Assembly (NCBI GenBank): GCA_026707325.1
Contig: JAPOXA010000037.1
Span: forward strand, 124,001 to 188,000
DNA from: Acidobacteriota bacterium
GTDB lineage: Bacteria > Acidobacteriota > Thermoanaerobaculia > Multivoradales > Multivoraceae
Direction: 5' to 3'
Length of the DNA stretch: 64,000 nt
Below, piece after piece: positions 1-8,658 of the stretch (its first letter is position 1; each line of letters begins with the position of its first letter). Both the position numbers and the translations under genes were made by a program. The notes beneath the pieces were generated by a model. It saw only the letters and a list, made by a program, of their open reading frames with translations, did no database searches and was not told the DNA's origin.

Positions 1-1774
1 AGGACTCGATGATCTCCTCGCTGAACTGCTTGAGCTCGGAGACCCGGGTCAACTGCCGCTGTCTCTGCTCGAGCAGTTGCGCGTTCTCGATCGCCAGCGC
101 CGCCTGGTTCAGAAGCTGGCGGATCAGCGTCAGGTCGTCGGTGGAGAGCGGCGCGCCGCCGGCGCGGCGGCCGACGTAGAGCAGACCGACCGTCCGGTCC
201 CGCACCTGGAGCGGGAAGACGTAGTGGTAGCCCAGCACCGCGAGGCGCAGGTAGCCGCTGTCGGAGGCGTCGGCCAGCGGCGCCCGCGCGAGCGCCCGGT
301 GGGACTCGCGCCAGAGGGAGGCGTCGACTTCGGCGAGCTGGAGTTCCGGCGCTTCGGGCTCTTCCCGCACGGGCGTCAGACGATCGCCTTCGACCAGGAA
401 CAGGTTGCTCTGCTCCAGGTTCAGGCCTTCTTCCAGCTCGCGCAGCAGGCTCGACGCCAGCCGCCCGAGGTCCCGTTCGTGGAGCAACTCGTCGCCGAGC
501 CTCTGGAGCGCTCGCCGGCTGCGCTGGGCGCGGTACTGGAGTCGCTGGAGACTCGAACCGATGCCCTGCTTGACCGGTATCGAGAGGGTGCCGATGACGA
601 GCAGGGCGCTGGCGTTCAGAAAGCCCCTGGCGACGACCATGTCCTGGGGCACGCCGCGGCGGATGAGCAGGCTCAGCAGGGAGAAGCCGAGCACGGCGAG
701 CAGCACCGTGAGCGCGTAGGTCGCGATGTCGCGGGCGATGACCGCCACGTCCCAGAGTCGGTAGCGGAGCAGGGCGTAGGCGAAGCTCAGCGGGACCAGG
801 GCCAGCGGCGCCACCGCGACGGCGTTGAGCCAGCCGGGCGCCGGCAGCTCCAGGGCGAACGGCACCACGTAGAGCGCCAGGAACGGCAGGTAGCCGCCGG
901 CAACGCCAAAGGCGATCCACTGCGTCTGGCGTCCCTGCTCCCAGTCGCGTCTGGACAGCAGGCGGCGGCCCAGCACCGCGGCGGCGGCCAGCGCGTAGGC
1001 GACGAGCAGGAGCAGCTCGACGCGGTCCTGCCGCTCGAGCGCGGTGGCCGAGAGTTCGCCGGCCAGACGGCCGGCGCCGAAGATCTGGTCGAGCTGCAGC
1101 GCGAGCAGGGCGGCGCTCGGCAGGTAGAGCCAGGGCAGCGCGCGGCGCGCCCAGATGGAGTTCGGCCGCACCGGGAAGACGAGGAAAAAGTGCAGCGTGA
1201 GGGGCGGCAGCAGGAGACGGCAGGCACCGTCGACGAGATAGAAGAGGCGGTCGATCGCGTCGAAGGGCGCGAGCGGCGTCACCAGGTAGAGGGCGGCGGA
1301 GGTCAGGGCCCAGAGGTGAAACAGGAGCGTCTGCCGGCTGCGCTGGCGGCTCAGCGTGTAGAGCCCGATCAACAGGTAGGCGATCCCGGTCAGCGCGAGG
1401 GCGATGTAGGCCCAGTCCAGGCTGAGCCGGGGCAGCCGGTGCAGCGCCGTGACCAGCTCCTCGCCTTCGTCGGTCTCCCGGAGCACCTGCAGGTCGCTCT
1501 CCGGCCGCCGGCGCACCAGGCGCTCCAGCTCGTCGGCCGTCAATGGGGGTTCGCCGTTGGCCAGCACGATGACGTCGCCGGGCAGCAGCTCCGACCCATC
1601 GGCGGCGGCGAGCACGCGCAGCTCGTCGGCGGCGGTTTCGACGACGAGACCGACCCCTTGGAAGGAGCTCACCTTGCGGCCCATGGAGAAGCCGCCGAGG
1701 CCGACGACCAGGATCGTCGCGAGCAGAAGCGCAGCGGTCAGGACGAGCCGGGCCGGTCGGGACTCGATGCGCAT
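1..1774 (-). CDS. membrane sensor protein with PDZ-like and GAF domains, 3' end outside window
   Basis: An open minus-strand frame of about 591 codons starts at ATG 1774 and runs off the window edge without a stop. The first residues (MRIESRPARLVLTAALLL) form a transmembrane anchor. A PDZ-like region follows (about residues 28-105, with a LLPGDVIVLANG turn), then several hydrophobic segments (about 115-400) and a GAF-like domain (about 435-560). The visible sequence ends in a helix that would link to an output domain. That domain, most likely a histidine kinase but possibly a phosphatase or cyclase, is not visible. The gene is divergent from the small gene at 2069. The roughly 290 bases between them are noticeably less GC-rich and probably hold both promoters, but I saw no clear -35/-10 pair. 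Confidence 0.8.
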   Translation of the reverse strand, partial: MRIESRPARLVLTAALLLATILVVGLGGFSMGRKVSSFQGVGLVVETAADELRVLAAADGSELLPGDVIVLANGEPPLTADELERLVRRRPESDLQVLRETDEGEELVTALHRLPRLSLDWAYIALALTGIAYLLIGLYTLSRQRSRQTLLFHLWALTSAALYLVTPLAPFDAIDRLFYLVDGACRLLLPPLTLHFFLVFPVRPNSIWARRALPWLYLPSAALLALQLDQIFGAGRLAGELSATALERQDRVELLLLVAYALAAAAVLGRRLLSRRDWEQGRQTQWIAFGVAGGYLPFLALYVVPFALELPAPGWLNAVAVAPLALVPLSFAYALLRYRLWDVAVIARDIATYALTVLLAVLGFSLLSLLIRRGVPQDMVVARGFLNASALLVIGTLSIPVKQGIGSSLQRLQYRAQRSRRALQRLGDELLHERDLGRLASSLLRELEEGLNLEQSNLFLVEGDRLTPVREEPEAPELQLAEVDASLWRESHRALARAPLADASDSGYLRLAVLGYHYVFPLQVRDRTVGLLYVGRRAGGAPLSTDDLTLIRQLLNQAALAIENAQLLEQRQRQLTRVSELKQFSEEIIES

Positions 1775-2068
1775 CGCTGGGTCGTTCGTCGCGAGGTGTG
1801 TCTTCTGTGCCTCAGGTACGGCCGGAAGGCCACCTTCGGGGCAATTCAGCTTTCCGTAAGCACGTCCCGTGCCGGGGAGATTCCCCGGCTATCCGCCTGA
1901 TTCTAGGACATGTAGCGAGCGCTTCAGGCGGTTGTAGTTCAACCTGTTGGTCGGGAATCGGTTTTTTGGATCCAGCTTCAGCGCCTGGATTCCGTCTAGG
2001 TCGGCAGGGAAGGCCTCCGTGGACAGGCCGAGTTACGTTACGATCAACCAAGCGGGAGCGGGATCACG

Positions 2069-2284
2069 ATGAAGGAAGCCGACGTGACGATCGACAACAT
2101 GGGGCGCATCGTCGCCGACCTGAACACCGAGATCCTCGAACTGCGGGAATGGCACATCCGCGTCGACGAGCGGATGAAGCACGTCGCCATGAAGGAGGAC
2201 CTGGCCAATCTCCGCGTCTGGATGATGGCCACGACCCTCACGGTTGGCGCCCTGATCGTCGCCGCGATCAAGCTCATCCCCTAA
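2069..2284 (+). CDS. small coiled-coil protein with C-terminal membrane anchor
   Basis: A 71-residue protein: a charged helical region with heptad-like spacing (about residues 8-48), then one C-terminal hydrophobic helix (about 50-69). A purine-rich GGGAG lies about ten bases before the ATG. It resembles the 81-residue protein at 14629 in design (short helix, coiled coil with a K-x-DL motif, C-terminal anchor). Such proteins occur in phage-like and bacterial small-membrane-protein families (DUF1640/XhlA-like). The function is unknown and no phage genes are adjacent. Confidence 0.65.
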   Translation: MKEADVTIDNMGRIVADLNTEILELREWHIRVDERMKHVAMKEDLANLRVWMMATTLTVGALIVAAIKLIP

Positions 2285-2315
2285 CTGGGCGCGGCTCCGC
2301 AGCCCGGATCAAAGC

Positions 2316-2389
2316 AGCCGCCGGCCGAGGGCCGGCGACGATTTCTTCGCCGCCTTCGGCGGCAGCGGGTCAGAAGACCCGCGCACCCA
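2316..2389 (-). repeat. interspersed palindromic repeat, copy A
   Basis: Read on the minus strand, this carries the core GCGGGTC-TTCT-GACCCGC hairpin (2365-2382) preceded by GGTGC, then a GCCGCC/GGCGGC hairpin and a third GCCGGCC/GGCCGGC hairpin. It lies between the small gene ending at 2284 and the outer-membrane gene ending at 2396, so it is tail-to-tail intergenic. The same modules recur at 16609, 19712, 29208, 34430, 50117 and 51978. Confidence 0.85.
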
Positions 2390-2395
2390 GAGGAG

Positions 2396-4483
2396 CTAGA
2401 AGCGGACCGCTATACCCGCGACGACCCGGCGGCGCAACTGGTCCGGGTCCTGGCTGGAGTCGACCGGGAGATGCCCGCGGCTGAGCTGCATCTCGAGTTG
2501 CAGGGCCCAGTTCTGAATGCCGGTGCCGGTGACCCAGGGCAGTCCCTGCGTCAACAGAAGCTGCAGGCGCTCGACGGAGAGCACCGAGTTCGGGCCGGCG
2601 GGCGGGAACCGGGCGTCCCGGGCGACGGGCGACAGTTCCTGGTCGACCCGGCGGAAGGCGAGCAGGACGCCGGTTGAGCTGCGCTCGAACTGGGTGTCGA
2701 CGCTGGCGATCACGTAGCGGACCTGGTTCTCGAGGTTGTTGCCGCTGCCGTCGACGGCGCGGAGCAGGCCGCCGCCGCCCGAAGCGGCCGAAGAGCTGAT
2801 CCGGGTCAGGATCTTCTCGCCCAGGCGCTGCTGGAGCCCGAAGTGGAGTTCGGCGACCTGGTCGCCGTCGAGCAGCAGCAGGCTCTCGAGCCGTTCGAAG
2901 ATGTCGCGGCTGAAGTACAGCCGGACGCTGTCCGCGAACTGGCGCTGCGCGACGCCGAACTCGACGCGGTTGCTGTCGTCCGTGGCGCCGAGCCGCCGGC
3001 TGAGATCGATCCGGTAGCAGTGCTCGAAGGTGGCGGTGCAGGCGTCGTCGTCGTGGTACTGCACCTGCAGGAAGTCGCGGAAGAGGAGGTGTTCCGAGTC
3101 GACCCTCTCGCTGGCGGACACGGCGGCCAGCCAGTTGGAACCGAGTTCGACGACGAAGCCGGCGCGGGGCGTGAACGAGACGTTGCCGTCGCTCAGCGTG
3201 CTGAACATCCCGTACTCGAGAACGACCGTGGGCTGGATCTCCCAGTTGCCCTGGCTGAACACGTCGAAGCGCTGGTGGGGATCCTCGCCCCAGGTCGAGA
3301 AGCGGCCGTTCCCGTAGGCCTGTCGCTCGCGGTAGCTGAGTCCGGCTTCGAGCGAGGCGTTGGCGGTGATCTGCCGTTCGTAGCCGCCCCGGAACTCCAG
3401 GGTCGTCGAGGACATCGGCGAGTCGATGGCCGCCAGCGCCAGACTGTGCAGACCGCTCTGGCCGGCGTAGAGGTCGCCGAAGCCGTGGTGGAAGTTCTGG
3501 TCGGCGGTGTACCGGGCCTCGAAGTGGGCGTCGCCGGCGCCGGCCGCCTGTTCGACCCTCAGGCCGTAGCTCTCGAGGCCGGCGAACGGGGTCGGGCCCC
3601 AGTCGTCCCAGGCCGCGGCCCCGCCGCCATGGAAATCGCCGCCGTGGAAGCGGTGTCGCTGCGACGTGATCTGGACGTTCGAGCCCCGGTGGTTCACGTC
3701 GAGGGCGAAGGCCTGGCTGTCGCCGAGCTGCTGGTGATCTTCGTTGAACACCTGGCGCTCGAACTCGCGCAGGTCGGACCGCAGGGCGAGGTGGGTCTCG
3801 CCGAACCGACTGCGGAGATCGAACTGACTGCCGAGAACCCGGGCGCCTGCGTCGCCGCCCGCGTCCTCGATACCCGACAGCGTCCGCAACTCCGCCTCGA
3901 ACCGCTCGCGCTGGACCGCCGACTCGAGCGCCCAGTCCTGATCGTCCGCGATCGCTTCCGCGATCTGGATCTGGCGCAGGACGTCGTTCGGTATGCGCTG
4001 CCGGACGGACCAGAAGTCCTCTTCGCCGCTGCCCGTCTTCTCGCCGGCTGGCCGGCGCTCGCGGGCGCTGAGTTCGAAGTCGAGCGACTGCGCCGACTCG
4101 CCCGTCGTGCGCACGAGCTCCGCCACCGCCGGTACGAATCCCGGCCGGTGAGCGATCACCCGGTAGACGCCGGCCGGCAGAGGCTGGAAGGCGTAGCGGC
4201 CGAAGCGATCGGTCGTCGTTCTTTGCTTGCTGCGATCGGCGACGTCGTAGACGTACACGCGGGCAGCGGGAAGCGGCGCCTTGCCGGCGTGGACCCTGCC
4301 GACCAGCCGACCGGCCGTTGGATCGCCCAGGCTCGGCAGGTCGAGGCCGGCCTGGAGCGGCGCGGTGCCCAGAAGGGCGATGGCGGCGACAGGCGCCAGG
4401 ACTCCGGCAGAGAGCGTGCGCACTCGCACAGCGGTCGACCGGGAGTCGCCGGGATGCATCCGGCAGGTCATGTTGAGAATCAC
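2396..4483 (-). CDS. outer-membrane beta-barrel protein with N-terminal carboxypeptidase-regulatory-like domain
   Basis: A 695-residue protein. The N terminus has a signal-peptide-like segment (TLSAGVLAPVAAIALLGTAPLQAG). A carboxypeptidase regulatory-like (CarbopepD_reg) beta-sandwich follows at about residues 58-120, with the typical GRYAFQPLPAGVYRV pattern. The rest is a long series of alternating strands and ends in an aromatic residue (VVAGIAVRF), the usual C-terminal signature of outer-membrane barrels. The plan resembles TonB-dependent-receptor-like proteins, but no plug domain was recognised. The start is uncertain: ATG codons at 4483, 4471 and 4459 all precede the signal peptide. The substrate is unknown. 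Confidence 0.75.
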   Translation of the reverse strand: MILNMTCRMHPGDSRSTAVRVRTLSAGVLAPVAAIALLGTAPLQAGLDLPSLGDPTAGRLVGRVHAGKAPLPAARVYVYDVADRSKQRTTTDRFGRYAFQPLPAGVYRVIAHRPGFVPAVAELVRTTGESAQSLDFELSARERRPAGEKTGSGEEDFWSVRQRIPNDVLRQIQIAEAIADDQDWALESAVQRERFEAELRTLSGIEDAGGDAGARVLGSQFDLRSRFGETHLALRSDLREFERQVFNEDHQQLGDSQAFALDVNHRGSNVQITSQRHRFHGGDFHGGGAAAWDDWGPTPFAGLESYGLRVEQAAGAGDAHFEARYTADQNFHHGFGDLYAGQSGLHSLALAAIDSPMSSTTLEFRGGYERQITANASLEAGLSYRERQAYGNGRFSTWGEDPHQRFDVFSQGNWEIQPTVVLEYGMFSTLSDGNVSFTPRAGFVVELGSNWLAAVSASERVDSEHLLFRDFLQVQYHDDDACTATFEHCYRIDLSRRLGATDDSNRVEFGVAQRQFADSVRLYFSRDIFERLESLLLLDGDQVAELHFGLQQRLGEKILTRISSSAASGGGGLLRAVDGSGNNLENQVRYVIASVDTQFERSSTGVLLAFRRVDQELSPVARDARFPPAGPNSVLSVERLQLLLTQGLPWVTGTGIQNWALQLEMQLSRGHLPVDSSQDPDQLRRRVVAGIAVRF

Positions 4484-4504
4484 TATAGCGGACGGCGTGC
4501 GGGG

Positions 4505-5239
4505 TCAGGTCTGTGTGCGGGCCGCGGCGAAGACGATGACCTTCCCGGCGCCCGCCGCCTTGAGGGCATGGGCGGCCCTGCCTGCGGTGGCCCCGGTGGT
4601 CACGACGTCGTCGACGAGGAGCACGACGCGGTCCCGAATCGCGGCGGGTCTCGCGCAGGTGAAGGCGATTCCCGGATTGACCAGCCGTTGACGGCGGCCG
4701 CGGCCGACCTGCGGCCTGCCCAGGGTCCGCCTTCTCAGCGCGGTCGACAGCGGTCGCCCGAGACGCCGGGCTAGCGGCCGGGCGATCGACTCGGCGTGGT
4801 TGCGGCCTCGGGCGAGCCGCCGGCGCCAGTGCATGGGCATGGGTACGACAACGTCGGCGCGCCGCAGCTCGATTCCCAGGCGGGTGCTCGCCTCGTCGGC
4901 GATGTGGCGGCCCAGGTAGTCGAGGCGGCGGTACTTCAGGCCCAGGATGACCTGGTCGAGCGGCCGGCGGTAGACCCAGAGCCAGCAGAAACCGTCACTG
5001 CCTTCCAGGCGGTCCTCGCGGGCCGCGCCCCGGGGCGGAGACTCGAGCAGCCGCCGGCACGGCTTGCACAACCCGAACTCCCGTTCGGCCGGGGCCGAGC
5101 AGGCGAGACAGGGCCGTGGCAGCAGCAGCCCGATGGCGAAGGTCAGGAAACGCCGCGCCAGTCGACAGACGTTTTGCGCCGCTGATCCGTAGAAACAGTT
5201 GGGCAGTCTTCTTCGTGCGGGTGGGCCGTTTGCGGTCAT
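4505..5239 (-). CDS. comF: ComF-family phosphoribosyltransferase-like protein
   Basis: A 244-residue protein with the ComF layout. An N-terminal zinc-ribbon-like region has paired cysteines (CLAC at about 44-47 and CKPC at about 58-61). A type I phosphoribosyltransferase fold follows, with the PRPP-binding motif VVLLVDDVVTTGAT near residue 205. Homologues take part in DNA uptake in competent bacteria, where ComF assists transformation, but many non-competent bacteria carry it too. No other competence gene is close; the GspF/PilC gene at 8659 is the only possibly related one. It is divergent from the gene at 5306. Confidence 0.88.
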   Translation of the reverse strand: MTANGPPARRRLPNCFYGSAAQNVCRLARRFLTFAIGLLLPRPCLACSAPAEREFGLCKPCRRLLESPPRGAAREDRLEGSDGFCWLWVYRRPLDQVILGLKYRRLDYLGRHIADEASTRLGIELRRADVVVPMPMHWRRRLARGRNHAESIARPLARRLGRPLSTALRRRTLGRPQVGRGRRQRLVNPGIAFTCARPAAIRDRVVLLVDDVVTTGATAGRAAHALKAAGAGKVIVFAAARTQT

Positions 5240-5305
5240 TCCTGCCGACCAGGACGGATTCAGCCCGCGTCTATACTGCCCGGCGCGCGGACCAAGGAGA
5301 CTCTC

Positions 5306-5857
5306 TTGACCTCACGGAAACGAAAGCTGCGCGCCGCCGTCGTGCCGGCGCTGGCGATAGTCCTCCTCCTGCTCGCGGGCGCGGCGAGCGTCGGCGCCCA
5401 GGAGCGATACAGCTACACCGTCTCGCTCGGACCGACATTCGGCGGCAGCCTGGACGGCAAGCCCGACGCCGGCCTCGACCACGCGGGGTTCCTGGCGAGC
5501 ATCTCGTGGCGGACGCAGCCGCGCACCTCGGTCGGCCTTCGGCTGGGCAGCACGGATCTGAGCGGCGATCAGGTCGGCACGCTGGCGAGCCCCACCTTCC
5601 GCTACGCCACGATCGCCGGCGAGTACCGTTTCAACGATCTCTACTACGAATCGGGCGTGTTCATGGGCCTCGGCGTGTACCAGCTCGGGGACGGGGTCGA
5701 GAGCGACGAGGGAGTCGGCGTGACCCTGGGCGTGACGGGCGACTTCCCGATCAACGAGCGGTTCTCGGTCCTGGTCGAGCTGGTGGGCCACTACGCGGAC
5801 CTCGATGCCTCCAGCACCCACGCCACGGTTCACGCCGGAGTGGCGTACCACTTCTGA
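5306..5857 (+). CDS. small outer-membrane beta-barrel protein
   Basis: A 183-residue secreted protein. The TTG start at 5306 is chosen because AAGGAGA sits six bases upstream and because translation gives a clean signal peptide (hydrophobic stretch at about residues 12-30 ending near GAQ). The mature part alternates strands and turns like an eight-stranded OmpA/OmpW-type barrel and ends HAGVAYHF, with the terminal phenylalanine expected of barrel proteins. The function is unknown; such proteins often appear as outer-membrane protein beta-barrel domain families. Confidence 0.78.
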   Translation: MTSRKRKLRAAVVPALAIVLLLLAGAASVGAQERYSYTVSLGPTFGGSLDGKPDAGLDHAGFLASISWRTQPRTSVGLRLGSTDLSGDQVGTLASPTFRYATIAGEYRFNDLYYESGVFMGLGVYQLGDGVESDEGVGVTLGVTGDFPINERFSVLVELVGHYADLDASSTHATVHAGVAYHF

Positions 5858-5891
5858 GGGGGACTGCTACACTCTCGCGCCGCCGACCCGT

Positions 5892-5967
<76 letters not shown>

Positions 5968-5993
5968 CGTTTCGGCCGCGCCCGGCTTCCGGG

Positions 5994-6593
5994 CTAGTCC
6001 TGCGGCCGGGCGCTGTCGAGCATCGCCAGGAACGCCTGGCGCTGCTCGCGCATCGTCGCGCCGGGTCCGACGGCGCGTAGATACCAGGGTCCGCCGGGGG
6101 CCTCGATGATGGCGCCGAAGAGCGCCCCGTCGTGCAGGTCGGTCGTCGGAAAACTGCCGATCGTGCTCGCCTTGACCGTCCCTTCGAGCTCGACCCAGGT
6201 GCGGCGGACGCCGCCGCTTTCGCGACTCTGCGTCGTCGGCTCCGGAGCCCCGGGCTGGAGGACGACCTGACTCTTCCAGCGTTCGATGTTCGCTGCCAGC
6301 CCGCCGCCCCCGCCGGGCCCGAAGTAGAAGGCCGAAATCTCTCCCGGGCCGCCGGAACCCGGGATTTCGGCCTCGAGCATGCGCATCGTCGACCTGGGCT
6401 CGAGGCGGTTCCACGCCGCCGGCAGCGCGATGGTCAGGCCGCTGGCGCTGATCGGTTCCGAGAGCTCTACCGCCTCCGGCGCTTGGGCGGCGACGCCTCC
6501 CTCAACGGGTGCGTCCGCGCCGCACCCCAGGAGCAGAAGCGTCAGTAGCAGGGCCGGTGCTCGGTGCAGCGGGTCGGCGGTCGGGATGGTCAT
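5994..6593 (-). CDS. putative lipoprotein of unknown function
   Basis: A 199-residue protein starting at ATG 6593, chosen over a longer frame because AGGAG lies about nine bases upstream and a lipoprotein signal peptide starts there (hydrophobic LLLTLLLLGC, with the lipobox cysteine at about residue 24). The mature protein reads as a compact beta-rich domain with a pattern like bacterial PsbP/DcrB-type lipoproteins (W-x-R-L-E-P near the front, ending in an AFLAML helix). That family resemblance is weak and no function is assigned. Its head faces the tRNA-Sec gene. Confidence 0.72.
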   Translation of the reverse strand: MTIPTADPLHRAPALLLTLLLLGCGADAPVEGGVAAQAPEAVELSEPISASGLTIALPAAWNRLEPRSTMRMLEAEIPGSGGPGEISAFYFGPGGGGGLAANIERWKSQVVLQPGAPEPTTQSRESGGVRRTWVELEGTVKASTIGSFPTTDLHDGALFGAIIEAPGGPWYLRAVGPGATMREQRQAFLAMLDSARPQD

Positions 6594-6648
6594 CGCTGCT
6601 CTCTCCTCGTCTGGTTCCGGGTCGGAACGCCGAGGATATGCTGACCGC

Positions 6649-6747
6649 GGAAGCGCTCGGGGGCTGGTGCCTCCTGCGGTCTTCAAAACCGTTGTCCGGG
6701 GCGTCATGCGTCACGGGGGTGGGTTCGATTCCCATGCGCTTCCGCCA
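6649..6747 (+). tRNA. selC: tRNA-Sec (anticodon TCA)
   Basis: A 99-base selenocysteine tRNA. The acceptor stem has 8 bp (GGAAGCGC with GCGCTTCC). The D stem is a 6-bp GGGGGC/GCCTCC. The anticodon arm is GCGGT-CTTCAAA-ACCGT with anticodon TCA. There is a long variable arm, a T arm GTGGG-TTCGATT-CCCAT, discriminator G and an encoded CCA. The 8+5 acceptor/T geometry, long D stem and long variable arm are diagnostic. It implies a selenocysteine decoding system (SelA, SelB, SelD) elsewhere in the genome; none of those genes is in this window. Confidence 0.96.
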
Positions 6748-6758
6748 ACGTCGACCGC

Positions 6759-6833
6759 GCGGTCTTCGCAAGTCGCTGGGTCCGGGGCGTCATGCGTCAC
6801 GGGGGTGGGTTCGATTCCCATGCGCTTCCGCCA
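6759..6833 (+). pseudogene. 5'-truncated duplicate of the tRNA-Sec gene
   Basis: Bases 6780-6833 repeat the last 54 bases of tRNA-Sec (6694-6747) without a mismatch, through the encoded CCA. A degenerate match to the anticodon arm (GCGGTCTTC at 6759) precedes them. The 8-bp acceptor 5' strand and the D arm are missing, so this cannot fold as a tRNA. It is either a partial tandem duplication or an attachment-site scar left by an element that once used the tRNA-Sec 3' end. Confidence 0.85.
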
Positions 6834-6933
6834 GGTGCTCACCCGCCTCCTGGCCCCCGGGCCGGCTGGCGGGCGTTGGCTGCTGGGAGTCGGTAGCGCA
6901 CCCCGTCTGTAGGGGATTGGGGATCCGCTGGCG

Positions 6934-7263
6934 TCATGGCGTGGCGGGGCTTGAAGTGTCGCTCTTCGAGGACTTCGAGTCGCTGGACTTCTTGCCGGAG
7001 TCGGATGACGACTTGCCGGTCGCGGCCTTGCCGTTCCCGTTGGCGGTGTCGCCGTTCGACTTGGCGCCGTTGCCGTTGTCCTTGCGGGCGTAGTCGTTCA
7101 CGTACCAGCCGCTGCCCTTGAACTGGAACGCGGGCGCGGAGAGCAGCTTCTTCAGGCTGGGCCGGCCGCACTCGGGGCAGTCCTCGAGGGGCGGGGCGGA
7201 GAATGCCTGGATGGCCTCCAGGGTGGCCTCGCATTCGGTGCACTGGTACTCGTACAGGGGCAT
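6934..7263 (-). CDS. FmdB-family zinc-ribbon protein
   Basis: A 109-residue protein. The first 45 residues are the FmdB/CxxC_CxxC_SSSS zinc ribbon: MPLYEYQCTECE with a second CPEC pair at about residues 29-32, then LKKLLSAPAFQFKGSGWYVNDY. The remainder is a low-complexity, charged Gly/Asn/Ser/Lys/Asp tail, which is common in this family and likely disordered. The family is thought to be regulatory but its biochemical role is not established. Confidence 0.92.
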   Translation of the reverse strand: MPLYEYQCTECEATLEAIQAFSAPPLEDCPECGRPSLKKLLSAPAFQFKGSGWYVNDYARKDNGNGAKSNGDTANGNGKAATGKSSSDSGKKSSDSKSSKSDTSSPATP

Positions 7264-7329
7264 GGCGGCGCGGGATTGTAGCAGCTTGTTGGCAGTCTCC
7301 GCGGAGGACTGCCAACCGCGACTAGCGAC

Positions 7330-8544
7330 TCACAGGGGCAGAACCTGGCAGGACTCTCCCGCGGCGGCCGGAGCGCTGGACTTCGGTACGCGCACGAGGC
7401 CGGCGCCGGCGCCGTAGGCGACCAGGTCGTGGGAACCGAGCGGTGGCCTCGGTTCGACCAGCACCTCGCCGGACTTCGCGCGAAACCGGCAAGGCAGGAA
7501 GCGGTCGCGCCACTTGGCGCCCGGAAGGTCAGCGGTGAGCCGCCCGCTGAGCGCTCCCTGCCAGTACCTGTCCCGTGCTCCGGTCATGACCCGCAGCAGG
7601 GGCCGCACGAACAGCCAGTAGGTGACCATCGCCGAGGCGGGGTTGCCGGGAAGGCCGAACACCCATCCCCGATCGTGGCGGGCCGCCACCAGTGGCTTCC
7701 CGGGCTGGATCGCGACTGCGTCGAACAGGATGCGGCAGCCGAGGCCGGTGTCGCCCAGAACCTGCTCGACGAAGTCGAACTCGCCCATCGACACCCCGCC
7801 GGAAATCAGGAGGACGTCGGAGTCGAGGCCGCGTTCGACTTTGGCCTGCAGCTCGGCCGGATCGTCACGGGCGATGCCCAGCGATCGGGCGTCGATCCCG
7901 AGCTGCGCCAGCGCGGCGCGGAGGAAATCGCGGTGGGAGTCGCGGAGCTGGCCCGGGCCGGGCTCGGCCTCGGCCGGGACGATCTCGTCGCCGGTGGAGA
8001 GCGTGGCGACCGTCGGCCGGCGATGGACCGGCGCCTCGTGGATGCCGTGGGTCGCCAGAACGCCGGCGCCGCCGGGCGTCAGCAACTTGCCCTTGGCGAG
8101 GAGGGGGCCGCCGGCCGCCGTGACCTCGGCCTGGCGGCGGATGTGGCCTCCCGGCGGCACCGTCTCCACGATGCGGACCGCGCCGCTGGCGCCCGCGGCG
8201 GAGGAGTCGTCGAACTCGGTCTGTTCGATCGGAATCACGCGGTCGGCGCCCGCGGGCGCGGGCGCTCCGGTCATGATCCGCAAGGCCGCGCCGGGTCGAA
8301 GCTCCGCCCCCGGCGGATCCCCGGCGGCAACGATGCCGTCGACGGGCAGCGTGGCGCCCGCCTCGATGTCGCCGCCGAGGGCGAAGCCGTCCATCGCCGA
8401 GACGTCGTGGGCGGGCACGTCGACGGTCGCGGTCAGGCCCTCGGCGAGCACCCGGCCGACCGCCTCCGCACGGCTCACGCGTTCGACCGGCAGCGTCTCC
8501 GCCTCCGCGGCGATCGCGGCCCAGGCGTCCTCAGGCGTAAGCAT
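7330..8544 (-). CDS. moeA: molybdopterin molybdenumtransferase MoeA
   Basis: A 404-residue protein of full family length. MoeA inserts molybdenum into adenylylated molybdopterin, the last step of molybdenum cofactor synthesis in the cytoplasm. Visible features are the N-terminal domain entry (ALAEGLTATVDVPAHDVSAMDGFAL-like, about residues 35-55), the TLSTGDEIV motif at about 180-188, the SGGVSMGEFD motif at about 248-257 and the C-terminal beta domain. The ATG start at 8544 needs no adjustment. No other Moco gene is adjacent, so it is probably transcribed alone or with the FmdB gene downstream (66-base gap). Confidence 0.95.
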   Translation of the reverse strand: MLTPEDAWAAIAAEAETLPVERVSRAEAVGRVLAEGLTATVDVPAHDVSAMDGFALGGDIEAGATLPVDGIVAAGDPPGAELRPGAALRIMTGAPAPAGADRVIPIEQTEFDDSSAAGASGAVRIVETVPPGGHIRRQAEVTAAGGPLLAKGKLLTPGGAGVLATHGIHEAPVHRRPTVATLSTGDEIVPAEAEPGPGQLRDSHRDFLRAALAQLGIDARSLGIARDDPAELQAKVERGLDSDVLLISGGVSMGEFDFVEQVLGDTGLGCRILFDAVAIQPGKPLVAARHDRGWVFGLPGNPASAMVTYWLFVRPLLRVMTGARDRYWQGALSGRLTADLPGAKWRDRFLPCRFRAKSGEVLVEPRPPLGSHDLVAYGAGAGLVRVPKSSAPAAAGESCQVLPL

Positions 8545-8658
8545 GAGGCGTTGTTACCTGAGCCGGCACATTGCCGTCAACGTTCGGCGACTACACGCAG
8601 GCTCCTGGTGAGGTGAGGGCTGGGGCCAAACACGGAGTCTGCGACCGGTTTGGCGGCT

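Noticed and set aside
77..1900. 607-codon plus-strand open frame
   Set aside because: It is antisense to the truncated sensor gene, whose frame shows clear membrane, PDZ-like and GAF patterns; the plus-strand protein is Gln/Arg/Gly-rich without domains, as expected of a GC shadow.
2843..4774. 643-codon plus-strand open frame
   Set aside because: Antisense to the outer-membrane protein gene, with shadow-like composition and no signal or domain.
6748..6840. second functional tRNA-Sec
   Set aside because: The acceptor 5' strand and D arm are missing, so only the 3' half is duplicated.
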